DNA of 64,000 bases from Streptomyces sp. CB02009 (GTDB lineage: Bacteria; Actinomycetota; Actinomycetes; Streptomycetales; Streptomycetaceae), in the NCBI RefSeq assembly GCF_001905825.1, contig NZ_LIVV01000011.1:297852-361851 (forward strand), in the 5' to 3' direction. Positions within the stretch are counted from its first letter, which is position 1, and every line of letters starts with the position of its first letter. The notes under the pieces were generated by a model, which was not told the DNA's origin, searched no databases, and saw only the letters and a list, made by a program, of their open reading frames with translations. Positions 27,535 to 35,803 of the stretch are shown here, piece after piece. The position numbers and the translations under genes are program-made.

Positions 27535-28152
27535 GTGGGCAACAGGAGCAAGGGCTGGGGCATAGCCGCGGCCGCCTGCGTCGGGCTCTGGCTCGTCCAG
27601 AACGGCTCGGAGCAGGTCACCCCGCCCGTGCCGTCGGCCGCGCAGGCCTTCGCCGCCGGGCCGAGCGTGCACACCGACGCCGCGGCCGATCCGCTGCCGC
27701 CCTCGGCCCCGGTCCGGCTGCGCATCCCCGAGACCGATGTGGACACCCCGATGATGCGGCTCGGCCTGGCCTCGGACGGTTCGCTCGGCGTACCGCCGGC
27801 CGGGAACCGGAACATGGCCGGCTGGTACGGGGACGGCACCTCGCCCGGCGCCAAGGGCACGGCGATCGTCGCGGGCCATGTCGACAACGCCGAAGGACCC
27901 GCCGTCTTCTACACGCTCGGCGCCCTGAAGAAGGGCCACCGGATCGAGGTGGACCGGGAGGACGGGCGGACCGCGGTGTTCACGGTGGACGCGGTCGAGG
28001 TCTACGGGAACAAGGACTTCCCGGACCGGAAGGTGTACGACGAGGCGAACCGCGCGGAGATCCGGGTGATCACCTGCGGCGGCGGCTTCTCGCAGAAGAA
28101 CGGCTACCAGGGCAACGTGGTCGCCTTCGGGCACCTCATCGGAGTGCGGTAG
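27535..28152 (+). CDS. Class F sortase
   Basis: 205 residues. One N-terminal membrane segment (GWGIAAAACVGLWLVQNG) places the enzyme outside. The sortase barrel has the catalytic His in AIVAGHVDN and the catalytic Cys in EIRVITCGGGF, followed by QGNVVAFGHL. Size and the TCGG motif fit class F, the short sortases of actinobacteria, whose signal specificity is poorly defined. GTG start with GGGAG nearby. Its natural substrate is expected to be encoded close by; the upstream secreted protein is the obvious candidate despite lacking a standard sorting motif. Confidence 0.87.
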   Translation: MGNRSKGWGIAAAACVGLWLVQNGSEQVTPPVPSAAQAFAAGPSVHTDAAADPLPPSAPVRLRIPETDVDTPMMRLGLASDGSLGVPPAGNRNMAGWYGDGTSPGAKGTAIVAGHVDNAEGPAVFYTLGALKKGHRIEVDREDGRTAVFTVDAVEVYGNKDFPDRKVYDEANRAEIRVITCGGGFSQKNGYQGNVVAFGHLIGVR

Positions 28153-28215
28153 CGGGGCCGGCGGCAGGCCCGGGGGCACGCCCGACGGCCGGTCGGACGG
28201 CGGGTCCGGTGGGCG

Positions 28216-29001
28216 TCAGGCCCACTGGTCGAAGGCGAGCTTCGCGACCAGCGAGAGCACCACCACGAGCAGCACCCCGCGCACGAACTCGGCGCCCTTG
28301 CTGAGCGCCATCCGCGCCCCGACCGTCCCGCCGATCAGGTTGAAGACCGCCATGACGGCGGCGAGCTGCCAGTACACGCTGCCCTGGTACGCGAACATCG
28401 CGAGCGCGCCCGCGTTGGTGCAGACGTTGACGATCTTCGCGGTCGCCGAGGCGGTCACCAGGTCGAGATGGAGCACCGCGGTCAGCGCGAGCACCAGGAA
28501 GGTGCCGGTGCCGGGGCCGAACAGGCCGTCGTAGAAGCCGATCCCGCCGCCGACCACGACGATCGCGGTGACGATCCGGGCCCGGGTCAGCGGCGCCCGC
28601 TCCTCCCCCTCGGCCTTCGCGCCGAACGAGGGCCGCAGCATCACGAAGGCCGCCACCGCGAGCAGGACGACCATGATCACCGGACGCAGGACGTCGCTGC
28701 TGATGCCCGCCGCGAAGAAGGCGCCCGCCATGGAGCCCGCGAGGGCGGCGAGCCCGATGCGGACCGCCGTCCAGACCCGTACGGGCGCCTTGCGGACGTA
28801 GGTGATCGCGGCCCCGGTGGTGCCGACGATCGCGACGGCCTTGTTGGTGCCGAGGATGTGCGCGGCCTGGACGTTCGGCAGCCCGAGCAGCAGGGCGGGC
28901 AGCAGGAGCAGCCCGCCGCCGCCGACCACCGCGTCGATCCAGCCCGCCACGAGCGCGGCGAGGCACAGCAGGACAAGGGTGGTCAGTGAGATGTCGGGCA
29001 T
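28216..29001 (-). CDS. TSUP (TauE/SafE) family permease
   Basis: 261 residues, seven to eight membrane helices in two repeats. The family motifs WIDAVVGGGGLLLLPALLLG in the first repeat and GFYDGLFGPGTGTFL in the second are both present, with GTNKAVAIVGTTGAA between them. Relatives export sulfite, sulfoacetate or other organosulfonates. No sulfur-metabolism gene is adjacent, so the substrate is open. ATG at 29001. Confidence 0.9.
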   Translation of the reverse strand: MPDISLTTLVLLCLAALVAGWIDAVVGGGGLLLLPALLLGLPNVQAAHILGTNKAVAIVGTTGAAITYVRKAPVRVWTAVRIGLAALAGSMAGAFFAAGISSDVLRPVIMVVLLAVAAFVMLRPSFGAKAEGEERAPLTRARIVTAIVVVGGGIGFYDGLFGPGTGTFLVLALTAVLHLDLVTASATAKIVNVCTNAGALAMFAYQGSVYWQLAAVMAVFNLIGGTVGARMALSKGAEFVRGVLLVVVLSLVAKLAFDQWA

Positions 29002-29038
29002 GCCCGTGAGCCTAGGGAGGCGATCGTTGCCCCGTCCA

Positions 29039-29248
29039 TCAATCTCTGGAGAGTTGAGCTACGTCTGAGCTTGCGGCGCCCGGACCGCGGTCCGGAGCCG
29101 GCGGCGCGGCCGGGGTGACGGAGGCCGTGAGGAGGGTTCCGGCGAGCGCCCCGGCGCCGAGGAGGGCGGCGGCGAGCAGGCGCCGGGCCTGTTCGGCGGA
29201 ACGGACGCGCGGGACGCGGGGGACGCGGGGAGCGCCGTGTCTAGGCAT
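29039..29248 (-). CDS. Small protein with one membrane segment
   Basis: 69 residues: basic start (PRHGAPRVPRVPRVRSAEQARR), then a hydrophobic stretch (LLAAALLGAGALAGTLLTASV), then an Ala/Pro/Asp-rich tail. The ATG overlaps the last 8 bp of the flavoprotein gene and has GAGG 9 nt upstream, which supports translation coupled to that gene. FMN-binding or cytochrome partners often follow such reductases, but no such motif is seen; it might be the remnant of one. No function can be given. Confidence 0.5.
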   Translation of the reverse strand: MPRHGAPRVPRVPRVRSAEQARRLLAAALLGAGALAGTLLTASVTPAAPPAPDRGPGAASSDVAQLSRD

Positions 29249-30668
29249 GGTCGAAGTCCTCGCTGTGGATGCGGGAGGCCGGCACCCCGGCCCGGATCAG
29301 GTTGGCGGTGGCGGCGCGGGCCATGGCGGGCGGCCCGCAGAGGTAGACGTCGTGGGCGGCGAGGTCCGGCACCAGATGGCGCAGGGCGCGCGGCGCGAGG
29401 GGGTCGAAGGAGTCGTCGGAGCGGCCCAGGAGGAAGTGCAGGGCGGCCTGCCGTTCGTGGGCGATGACCTCCAGCTCCTCCCGCAGGACGACTCCGGCGG
29501 CGTCCGAGGCCCGGTAGAGGAGCGTCACGTCGCCCGGCCCGCCGGGCAGCGTCTCGAACAGGGTGCGGAGCGGGGTGATGCCGACGCCTCCGGCGAGCAG
29601 CAGCACCTTGCGGCGGGTGCGGCGGTGGGCGGTGAGCGCGCCGAACGGGCCGGACGCGAGGACCCGGACGCCCGGGCGGAGCCGCCGGATGCGGCGGGTG
29701 TGGTCGCCGCACGCCTTGACGGTGATCCGCAGGGTGTCGTCGCGGACGGGCGCGGAGAGCGAGAAGGGCAGGGCGGTCGCCCAGAGCCCGCGCCGCAGGA
29801 AGCGCCAGCGGAAGAACTGGCCGGGCTCGGCGCACAGCCGGGCCACTCCCCTGCCCCGGACGAGCACCGAGACGACGCCCGGTCCCTCGTCGCGGACCTC
29901 GACGACCCGCAGCTCGTGGCGGAGGGCGGCGCGGACCGGGACGACGAGCCGGTACCAGAGGAGGAGGACGGCGACGGTGCCGTGGGCCATCGACCAGGCC
30001 CAGCGGACGAGGAGGCTGTCGGCGATGTCGGGTCCGGCGAGCTGGTGGACGAAGCCGAGGGCGGCGGCGAGCAGCGCGCCGAGGTGGACGGCCCGCCAGA
30101 CCTCGTGCCGGACCCGGCGCCGTACGGCCCGGGCGGAGGTGACACCGACGGCGACGAAGAGGACGGTGCCGGCGGTGGCGGCGGCGATCGCCCCGTACGA
30201 CAGGAGGCCGCCGGTGGCGGTGACGAGGTCGGTGCGGGTGTGCACGGCGTAACCGCAGAGCGCGAGGAGCGCGTGCGCGCCGATCAGGCCGAGGACGTAC
30301 CGGCCGCCGAGGGCGTGCCAGCGGGCGAGCCGGTCGGCTCCGACGCCGTGCTCGACGGCCGGGACGCGGGCCATGAGCAGCAGCAGGACGAGGACGCCGT
30401 ACCCGGCGAGCAGACCGGTCAGGTGCGCGCCGGACGCGAAGAAGGCGTCGAGGCGGGCGGAGGGCCGGGCCTGCACACCCCAGAGCAGGGCGACGGCCCC
30501 GGCGCCGCCCAGGATCGCGGTCCGCAGGCGGTCGGGGGCGAGCCGCAGGACGGGCAGGGGCGGGGCGGGTGCGCGCCGCGCGGGGGCCGGCGGCGGGGCC
30601 GGTTCGGCGCGGTGGGGTCGGAGGGGTACGTAGAGAGGATGGCTGGCCTCGGTGGTCACATCCGGCAC
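29241..30668 (-). CDS. Ferric-reductase-like transmembrane flavoprotein
   Basis: 475 residues. A Pro/Arg-rich cytoplasmic tail (1-45) is followed by about six membrane helices with candidate haem ligands (ARWHALGGRYVLGLIGAHALLAL and EVWRAVHLGALLAAALGFVHQL). The C-terminal FNR-type module (about 240-475) has the FAD motif LPFSLSAP, NAD(P)H motifs LLLAGGVGITPLRTLF and YLCGPPAMARA, and ends HSEDFDHA. It should move electrons from cytosolic NAD(P)H through FAD and haem to an external acceptor such as Fe3+ or a membrane partner. GTG start at 30668; an in-frame GTG at 30659 is possible. Divergent from the nitrite reductase operon across 208 bp. Confidence 0.87.
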   Translation of the reverse strand: MPDVTTEASHPLYVPLRPHRAEPAPPPAPARRAPAPPLPVLRLAPDRLRTAILGGAGAVALLWGVQARPSARLDAFFASGAHLTGLLAGYGVLVLLLLMARVPAVEHGVGADRLARWHALGGRYVLGLIGAHALLALCGYAVHTRTDLVTATGGLLSYGAIAAATAGTVLFVAVGVTSARAVRRRVRHEVWRAVHLGALLAAALGFVHQLAGPDIADSLLVRWAWSMAHGTVAVLLLWYRLVVPVRAALRHELRVVEVRDEGPGVVSVLVRGRGVARLCAEPGQFFRWRFLRRGLWATALPFSLSAPVRDDTLRITVKACGDHTRRIRRLRPGVRVLASGPFGALTAHRRTRRKVLLLAGGVGITPLRTLFETLPGGPGDVTLLYRASDAAGVVLREELEVIAHERQAALHFLLGRSDDSFDPLAPRALRHLVPDLAAHDVYLCGPPAMARAATANLIRAGVPASRIHSEDFDHA

Positions 30669-30815
30669 AGTAGGTCCGCCCGTATACGGGAATCCGCAGC
30701 TCAGCTCCCTCCTTCCGATCCTTAAGCCTGACTTGAGCCGAGCCTGACCACCGGTTAATCCTGACGGCCGGCCCGCCCGGCCTCACAGCGGACGGGGGCG
30801 GGCACGGAGATCAGC

Positions 30816-30853
30816 GTTCCGTACGGGAAACAGTCGGGATGCCGTCGGGTAAC
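30816..30853 (+). promoter_or_regulatory. GlnR-type operator of the nitrite reductase operon
   Basis: Four 5-bp elements are separated by exactly 6 bp each: GTTCC (30816), GAAAC (30827), GATGC (30838) and GTAAC (30849). The first two match the GlnR consensus gTnAC-n6-GaAAC with one mismatch; the last matches gTnAC. It lies 24-61 bp before the ATG of the first gene. GlnR activation of nirB under nitrogen limitation is established in S. coelicolor; the site call is from pattern only. Confidence 0.65.
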
Positions 30854-30876
30854 ACCGGCCGCGCACGCTTCCCGGT

Positions 30877-32175
30877 ATGAGTACACGGATCGTGGTGGTC
30901 GGGGGCGGAACGGCGGGCGCCCGGCTCGCCCAGCGCCTGCCCGTCACCCTCCTCGGCGAGGAGCCGCGCGCCCCGTACAACCGGGTGCTGCTGGCCGACG
31001 TCCTCGCCGGGCGGTACGCCCCCGAGGTGATCGCCCTGCCCGGGACCCGCGAGCCGGCCCGGCTCGGGGTGCGGGCCGTGCGGATCGACCGGGCGGCGCG
31101 GACGGTGGAGTGCGCGGACGGTTCGCTCGTCGGCTACGACCGCCTGGTCCTGGCCACCGGCTCCAACCCGGTGCTCCCGCCGCTGCGCGGACTGCGCGGC
31201 CCGGGAGGCGCGGAACCTCCGGAGGGCGTCCACGCCTTCCGTACCCTCGACGACTGCCTGGCGCTGCGCGACCGGGTGCGGCCGGGGACGCGGGCGGTGG
31301 TCGTCGGCGGCGGGCTGCTCGGGGTCTCGGCGGCACGGGCGCTGGCCGCGCTGGGCGCGGAGGTGGTGCTCACCCAGCAGGGCGAGCGCCTGATGGAGCG
31401 CCAGCTGGACGCGACCGCCTCGCACCTGCTGCGCGAGCACGTCGAGTCGCTCGGGGTCGAGGTGCACACCGAGTGCCGGGTGAGCGGTCTGCGGCAGCGG
31501 GACAGCGAGGTGACCGCGGTCGAACTGGCCGACGGCTTCGTCCTCGACGCGCGGGTCGTGGTCCTGGCGTGCGGGGTCCGCCCCCGGGTGGCCCTGGCGC
31601 GGGAGGCGGGGCTCGCGGTCGGGACGGGGATCGTGGTGGACGACGAGCTCCGGACGTCCGACCCGTACATCCACGCGATCGGCGACTGCGCGGAACACAG
31701 GGGAAGGGTCTACGGCCTGGCGGGCCCGGCCCTGGACCAGGCGGACGCGCTGACGGCCGTCCTGCTGGCCGGGACGGCCGCGCCGACGCCGTGCGGGCCC
31801 TCGTCGCGCCGGGCGGAACGGCCGCCCGCCCCGGGCGCGGAGGCGGGCGCGGCCCCCGCGGACACCGGGCCCGCCACCGGCTACAGCGGCACCCGCGCCC
31901 TCACCCGCCTCACCCTCGGCGGCGCCCGGCCCCTCGACCTCGCCGCCTTCGGCGACACCACCGCCCTCCCAGGCGACGACGTCGTCCAGCTCACCGACGC
32001 CACCCGCCGCTCCCACCGCAAGGTCGTCGTCCGCGGGGACCGCCTCGTCGGTGGCGTCCTCCTCGGCGATCTGGCCGCCGTCGGCACGCTCGCCCGGGCC
32101 TGGGAGGGCGACGAAGCCCTGCCCGACGAGGCCCCCCTGCTGCACCTGCTCACCCACGACGGAGGCTCCTCATGA
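30877..32175 (+). CDS. NirB-like FAD-dependent oxidoreductase, nitrite reductase operon
   Basis: 432 residues resembling the N-terminal FAD/NAD(P)H half of NirB but without the siroheme and Fe-S domains. FAD motif VVVVGGGTAGARLAQRL, NAD(P)H motif RAVVVGGGLLGVSAARALAALGAEV near residue 145, and YIHAIGDCAEH near 265. An Ala/Pro/Gly-rich insert (about 305-335) separates the C-terminal NirB-type domain (YSGTRALTRLTLGGARPLDLAAFGD). It overlaps nirB by ATGA and so is made with it. As I recall, S. coelicolor also has two nirB-type genes in a row here. It may supply electrons to NirB. Confidence 0.88.
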   Translation: MSTRIVVVGGGTAGARLAQRLPVTLLGEEPRAPYNRVLLADVLAGRYAPEVIALPGTREPARLGVRAVRIDRAARTVECADGSLVGYDRLVLATGSNPVLPPLRGLRGPGGAEPPEGVHAFRTLDDCLALRDRVRPGTRAVVVGGGLLGVSAARALAALGAEVVLTQQGERLMERQLDATASHLLREHVESLGVEVHTECRVSGLRQRDSEVTAVELADGFVLDARVVVLACGVRPRVALAREAGLAVGTGIVVDDELRTSDPYIHAIGDCAEHRGRVYGLAGPALDQADALTAVLLAGTAAPTPCGPSSRRAERPPAPGAEAGAAPADTGPATGYSGTRALTRLTLGGARPLDLAAFGDTTALPGDDVVQLTDATRRSHRKVVVRGDRLVGGVLLGDLAAVGTLARAWEGDEALPDEAPLLHLLTHDGGSS

Positions 32176-34706
32176 CCACCCCCACCATCGTCCTGGTCGG
32201 CCACGGAATGGTCGGCCAGCGGTTCCTGGAGTCGCTCGCCGACCGCGGTGTCACCGAGCGGGCCAGGATCGTCGTCCTCTGCGAGGAGCCGCGCCCCGCC
32301 TACGACCGCGTCCAGCTGACCTCGTACTTCGCCGGGAAGACCCCGGACGACCTGTCGATGGTCGAGGCGGGCTTCATGGAGAAGCACGGCATCGAGCTGT
32401 ACGTGGGCGACGCGGCGGAGTCCGTGGACCGGGAGGCCCGTACGGTCACCGCCCGCTCCGGCCGGGTCTTCGCCTACGACGCGCTCGTCCTCGCCACCGG
32501 CTCGTACCCCTTCGTGCCGCCCGTCCCCGGCAAGGACGCCCGCGGCTGCTTCGTGTACCGGACGATCGAGGACCTCCTCGCCATCGAGGAGTACGCGAGG
32601 ACGGCGACGACCGGCGCGGTCGTCGGCGGCGGCCTGCTCGGCCTGGAGGCGGCCGGCGCGCTGAAGGGCCTCGGACTCGACACCCACGTCGTGGAGTTCG
32701 CGCCGCGGCTGATGCCGGTGCAGGTCGACGAGGGCGGCGGCGCGGCGCTGCTGCGCACGATCGAGCGGATGGGTCTGACCGTCCACACCGGGACGGGGAC
32801 GCAGGAGGTGCTGACGGCGGACGGCTCGGTCACGGGCATGAGGCTGTCGGACGGCTCCGAACTGGCCACGGACCTGGTCGTGTTCTCGGCCGGTGTACGG
32901 CCCAGGGACCAGCTGGCCCGCGACTGCGGCCTGGCCGTCGGGGAGCGCGGCGGGATCGCGGTCGACGAGCGGTGCCGCACCTCGGACCCGGCGGTCTTCG
33001 CGATCGGCGAGTGCGCCCTCGCCTCGGACGGGCGGGTCTACGGCCTGGTGGCGCCGGGCTACGAGATGGCGCAGACGGTGGCCGCGACCCTGGCGGAGGA
33101 GGCGGGCGAGGACGACGGCTTCACCGGCGCCGACATGTCGACGAAGCTGAAGCTGCTCGGCGTGGACGTCGCGTCCTTCGGCGACGCGCACGGCACGGCC
33201 GAGGGCTGCCTCGACGTCGTCTACTCCGACTCCCGCTCGGGCGTCTACAAGAAGCTTGTGGTGAGCGGCGACGGCGTCCTCCTGGGCGGTGTCCTGGTCG
33301 GCGACGCCGAGCAGTACGGTCTGCTGCGCCCGCTCACCGGGACGGTCCCGCCGGTCTCCCCCGAGCAGCTGGTCCTCCCGGCGGGCGCGGGCGCACCGGT
33401 GGCTCTGGGGCCCTCGGCCCTGCCGGACGACGCGGTGATCTGCTCCTGCCACAACGTGACGAAGCACGCGATCGGCCAGTGCTCCTCGCTCGCCGAGGTG
33501 AAGAAGTGCACCAAGGCCGGTACGGGCTGCGGCAGTTGCGTGAAGGTCATCGAGAAGCTGCTGCCCGCGCCGGCCGAGAAGGGCCTGTGCGGCTGCTTCC
33601 CGTACACCCGGAGCGAGCTGTACGAGATCGCCCGCACCCTGCGGGCGACGTCGTTCGCCGCGCTGCTCGACTCGCACGGGCGGGAGGGGGCCCGCGGCGG
33701 GGAGGGCTGCGAGGTCTGCAAGCCGACCGTCGGATCGATCCTCGCCTCCCTCAACAACGGCTACATCCTGGACGGCGAGCAGGCCTCCCTCCAGGACACC
33801 AACGACCACTTCCTCGCCAACATGCAGCGCAACGGCTCGTACTCGGTCGTGCCGCGGATCCCCGGCGGTGAGATCACCCCGGACAAGCTGATCGTGATCG
33901 GCGAGGTGGCCCGCGACTTCGGCCTCTACACGAAGATCACCGGCGGCCAGCGGATCGACCTCTTCGGCGCCCGGGTGGACCAGCTCCCGTCGATCTGGAC
34001 CCGGCTGGTGGACGCGGGCTTCGAGTCCGGGCACGCGTACGGCAAGGCGCTGCGCACGATCAAGTCCTGCGTGGGGCAGACCTGGTGCCGGTACGGCGTC
34101 CAGGACTCGGTGAAGATGGCGATCCGGCTGGAGCTGCGCTACCGGGGCCTGCGCGCCCCGCACAAGCTCAAGTCGGCCGTCTCCGGCTGCGCCCGCGAGT
34201 GCGCGGAGGCGCAGTCGAAGGACTTCGGGATCATCGCCACGGCGAGCGGCTGGAACCTGTACGTCGGCGGGAACGGCGGCGCGACCCCGCGCCACGCCGA
34301 CCTGCTCGCCCAGGACCTCTCCGACGCCGAACTGGTGCGCCTGATCGACCGGTTCCTGATGTTCTACATCCGGACGGCGGACCGCCTGGAGCGGACATCG
34401 ACCTGGCTGGAGCGCCTGGAGGGCGGGCTCGACCACCTCAAGGACGTGGTGGTGCACGACTCGCTCGGGCTCTGCGACGAGCTGGAGGCGCTGATGGCGG
34501 CGCACGTCGCCGACTACCAGGACGAGTGGGCGCAGACCCTGGACGACCCGGAGCGGCTGCGGCGCTTCGTCTCCTTCGTGAACGCCCCGGAGGCACCGGA
34601 CCCCTCGGTCCGCTTCGTCCCGGAGCGCGACCAGATCAAGCCGGACCTCACGATCCTGACGCTCGGCAGGACGAACAGCACGCTGGAAGGGGCTTCCTCC
34701 CGATGA
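32172..34706 (+). CDS. nirB: Assimilatory nitrite reductase [NAD(P)H], large subunit
   Basis: 844 residues, the usual length. Reduces nitrite to ammonium with six electrons from NAD(P)H. FAD motif IVLVGHGMVGQRFLE, NAD(P)H motif GAVVGGGLLGLEAAGALKGLG, and a BFD-like [2Fe-2S] region CSCHNVTKHAI ... CTKAGTGCGSC (residues about 420-460). Siroheme/[4Fe-4S] ligands are expected in CVGQTWCRYG and SGCARECAEAQ (the Cys-x5-Cys ... Cys-x3-Cys pattern, residues about 632-680). Ends in the NirB-specific tail. It overlaps its neighbours by ATGA on both sides, so all three genes form one operon under the GlnR-type site. Confidence 0.96.
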   Translation: MTTPTIVLVGHGMVGQRFLESLADRGVTERARIVVLCEEPRPAYDRVQLTSYFAGKTPDDLSMVEAGFMEKHGIELYVGDAAESVDREARTVTARSGRVFAYDALVLATGSYPFVPPVPGKDARGCFVYRTIEDLLAIEEYARTATTGAVVGGGLLGLEAAGALKGLGLDTHVVEFAPRLMPVQVDEGGGAALLRTIERMGLTVHTGTGTQEVLTADGSVTGMRLSDGSELATDLVVFSAGVRPRDQLARDCGLAVGERGGIAVDERCRTSDPAVFAIGECALASDGRVYGLVAPGYEMAQTVAATLAEEAGEDDGFTGADMSTKLKLLGVDVASFGDAHGTAEGCLDVVYSDSRSGVYKKLVVSGDGVLLGGVLVGDAEQYGLLRPLTGTVPPVSPEQLVLPAGAGAPVALGPSALPDDAVICSCHNVTKHAIGQCSSLAEVKKCTKAGTGCGSCVKVIEKLLPAPAEKGLCGCFPYTRSELYEIARTLRATSFAALLDSHGREGARGGEGCEVCKPTVGSILASLNNGYILDGEQASLQDTNDHFLANMQRNGSYSVVPRIPGGEITPDKLIVIGEVARDFGLYTKITGGQRIDLFGARVDQLPSIWTRLVDAGFESGHAYGKALRTIKSCVGQTWCRYGVQDSVKMAIRLELRYRGLRAPHKLKSAVSGCARECAEAQSKDFGIIATASGWNLYVGGNGGATPRHADLLAQDLSDAELVRLIDRFLMFYIRTADRLERTSTWLERLEGGLDHLKDVVVHDSLGLCDELEALMAAHVADYQDEWAQTLDDPERLRRFVSFVNAPEAPDPSVRFVPERDQIKPDLTILTLGRTNSTLEGASSR

Positions 34707-35092
34707 CGACCCTCACGACACCCGCGACTCCTCCCTCTCCTCCCTCTCCCCCCTCTCCCGCCACGACGATCCTCCAGATCTCCCCCGGGCCCGGTTCCTG
34801 GGTGACGGTCTGCGAGGAGGAGCGGCTGACCCCGGGCCGGGGCGTGGCGGCACTGCTGCCGGACGGACGGCAGGTGGCGGTGTTCCGTGACCGCTCGGGG
34901 CGTACGTACGCGATCGACAACCGCGACCCGTTCACGGGGGCGCAGGTACTGTCCCGGGGGCTCGTCGGTACGGCGGAGGGGCGGCCGTTCGTGGCCTCGC
35001 CGCTCCTGAAGCAGCGCTTCGACCTGGAGTCGGGGCGGTGCCTGGACGACGAGGAGGTCGCGGTGGCGGTGTATCCGGTACGGGCGAAGTAA
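34703..35092 (+). CDS. nirD: Nitrite reductase small subunit
   Basis: 129 residues of the Rieske-like NirD fold (WVTVCEEERLTPGRGVAALLPDGRQVAVF ... YAIDNRDPFTGAQVLSRGLVG). The Cys and His cluster ligands of true Rieske proteins are absent, as is normal for NirD. The N-terminus has a short Pro/Ser repeat (PSPPSPPSP) encoded by CCTCCCTCT-type repeats. ATG overlaps the nirB stop. Last gene of the nitrite operon. Confidence 0.93.
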   Translation: MTTLTTPATPPSPPSPPSPATTILQISPGPGSWVTVCEEERLTPGRGVAALLPDGRQVAVFRDRSGRTYAIDNRDPFTGAQVLSRGLVGTAEGRPFVASPLLKQRFDLESGRCLDDEEVAVAVYPVRAK

Positions 35093-35093
35093 C

Positions 35094-35111
35094 TTGACCG
35101 ATCGTTCCAGA
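35094..35111 (+). promoter_or_regulatory. Operator copy 1, over the tetR-like promoter
   Basis: TTGACCGATCGTTCCAGA is an imperfect palindrome. Its TTGACC is also a -35, and TACGGT (35118-35123, 18-bp spacer) a -10, which would start RNA at the GTG of the regulator (35130). A near-identical copy in reverse orientation precedes the exporter gene (35771-35788). Confidence 0.75.
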
Positions 35112-35129
35112 TAGTCGTACGGTCTCCCG

Positions 35130-35714
35130 GTGGCCAGGACCAAGGAATTCGACCCCGACGCCGCGCTCCAGGCCGCCCTCGACCTGTTCTGGGCGCGCGG
35201 CTACGAGGCGACGACGATGTCGGACCTCGTGGAGCACCTCGGCGTGGGCCGGGCCAGCATCTACGCGACCTTCGGCAACAAGCACGCGCTGTACCTGAAG
35301 GCGATGGACCGCTACCTGGAGACCCGCGACCCGCGGGCCGTCGAGGAGCTGTCCGCACCGGGCCCGGCCCTGCCGGCCGTCCGCGCGTTCGTCCGCCGCT
35401 TCGCCGCCGAGGCGTCCACCGACGACGAGCGGCTGAACGGCTGCTTCGTCACCAACTCGGCGGCGGAGCTGGGGCCGCACGACACGGCGGTGGCCCGCCG
35501 GGTCGAGCTCAGCTGGGAGCAGATCGAGACGCTCCTGCACGGGGCGCTCGCCCGGGCACGCGCCGGGGGCGAGCTCCCGGCGGACCGGGACCCGCGCGCC
35601 CTGGCGCGCATGCTCCTGGTCCTGCTGCAGGGGATCCGCGTGGTCGGCAAGGCGTCGAGCGACCCGGCCAGGGTCCGGGACGCGGCGGAGCAGGCCCTGC
35701 GCCTGCTGGACTGA
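35130..35714 (+). CDS. TetR/AcrR-family repressor
   Basis: 194 residues. The N-terminal DNA-binding domain reads FDPDAALQAALDLFWARGYEATTMSDLVEHLGVGRASIYATFGNKHALYLKAM (helix-turn-helix, residues about 8-55). The C-terminal ligand domain has the TetR_C layout of this subfamily (GCFVTNSAAELGPHD, a conserved Cys at about residue 104). GTG start with no ribosome site and a promoter ending at the GTG, so probably leaderless. It likely represses itself and the MFS/SDR genes downstream through the two matching operators. A strong terminator follows the stop. Confidence 0.93.
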   Translation: MARTKEFDPDAALQAALDLFWARGYEATTMSDLVEHLGVGRASIYATFGNKHALYLKAMDRYLETRDPRAVEELSAPGPALPAVRAFVRRFAAEASTDDERLNGCFVTNSAAELGPHDTAVARRVELSWEQIETLLHGALARARAGGELPADRDPRALARMLLVLLQGIRVVGKASSDPARVRDAAEQALRLLD

Positions 35715-35729
35715 GGTCGCGGATCAGCG

Positions 35730-35758
35730 GAAAGGGCGCCCACGGGGGGCGCCCTTTC
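35730..35758 (+). terminator. Terminator of the tetR-like gene
   Basis: Perfect 11-bp stem GAAAGGGCGCC / GGCGCCCTTTC with a 7-nt loop, then TTC. It separates the regulator transcript from the exporter promoter just beyond. Confidence 0.82.
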
Positions 35759-35770
35759 TTCGGGGCTCAT

Positions 35771-35788
35771 TCTGGAACGTACGGTCAA
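35771..35788 (+). promoter_or_regulatory. Operator copy 2, upstream of the MFS exporter
   Basis: TCTGGAACGTACGGTCAA is the reverse complement of operator copy 1 with 16 of 18 positions identical. It ends 15 bp before the MFS ATG and overlaps a TATAGG -10-like sequence, so binding there would block transcription. Confidence 0.75.
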
Positions 35789-35803
35789 ATATAGGGGGAC
35801 GGA

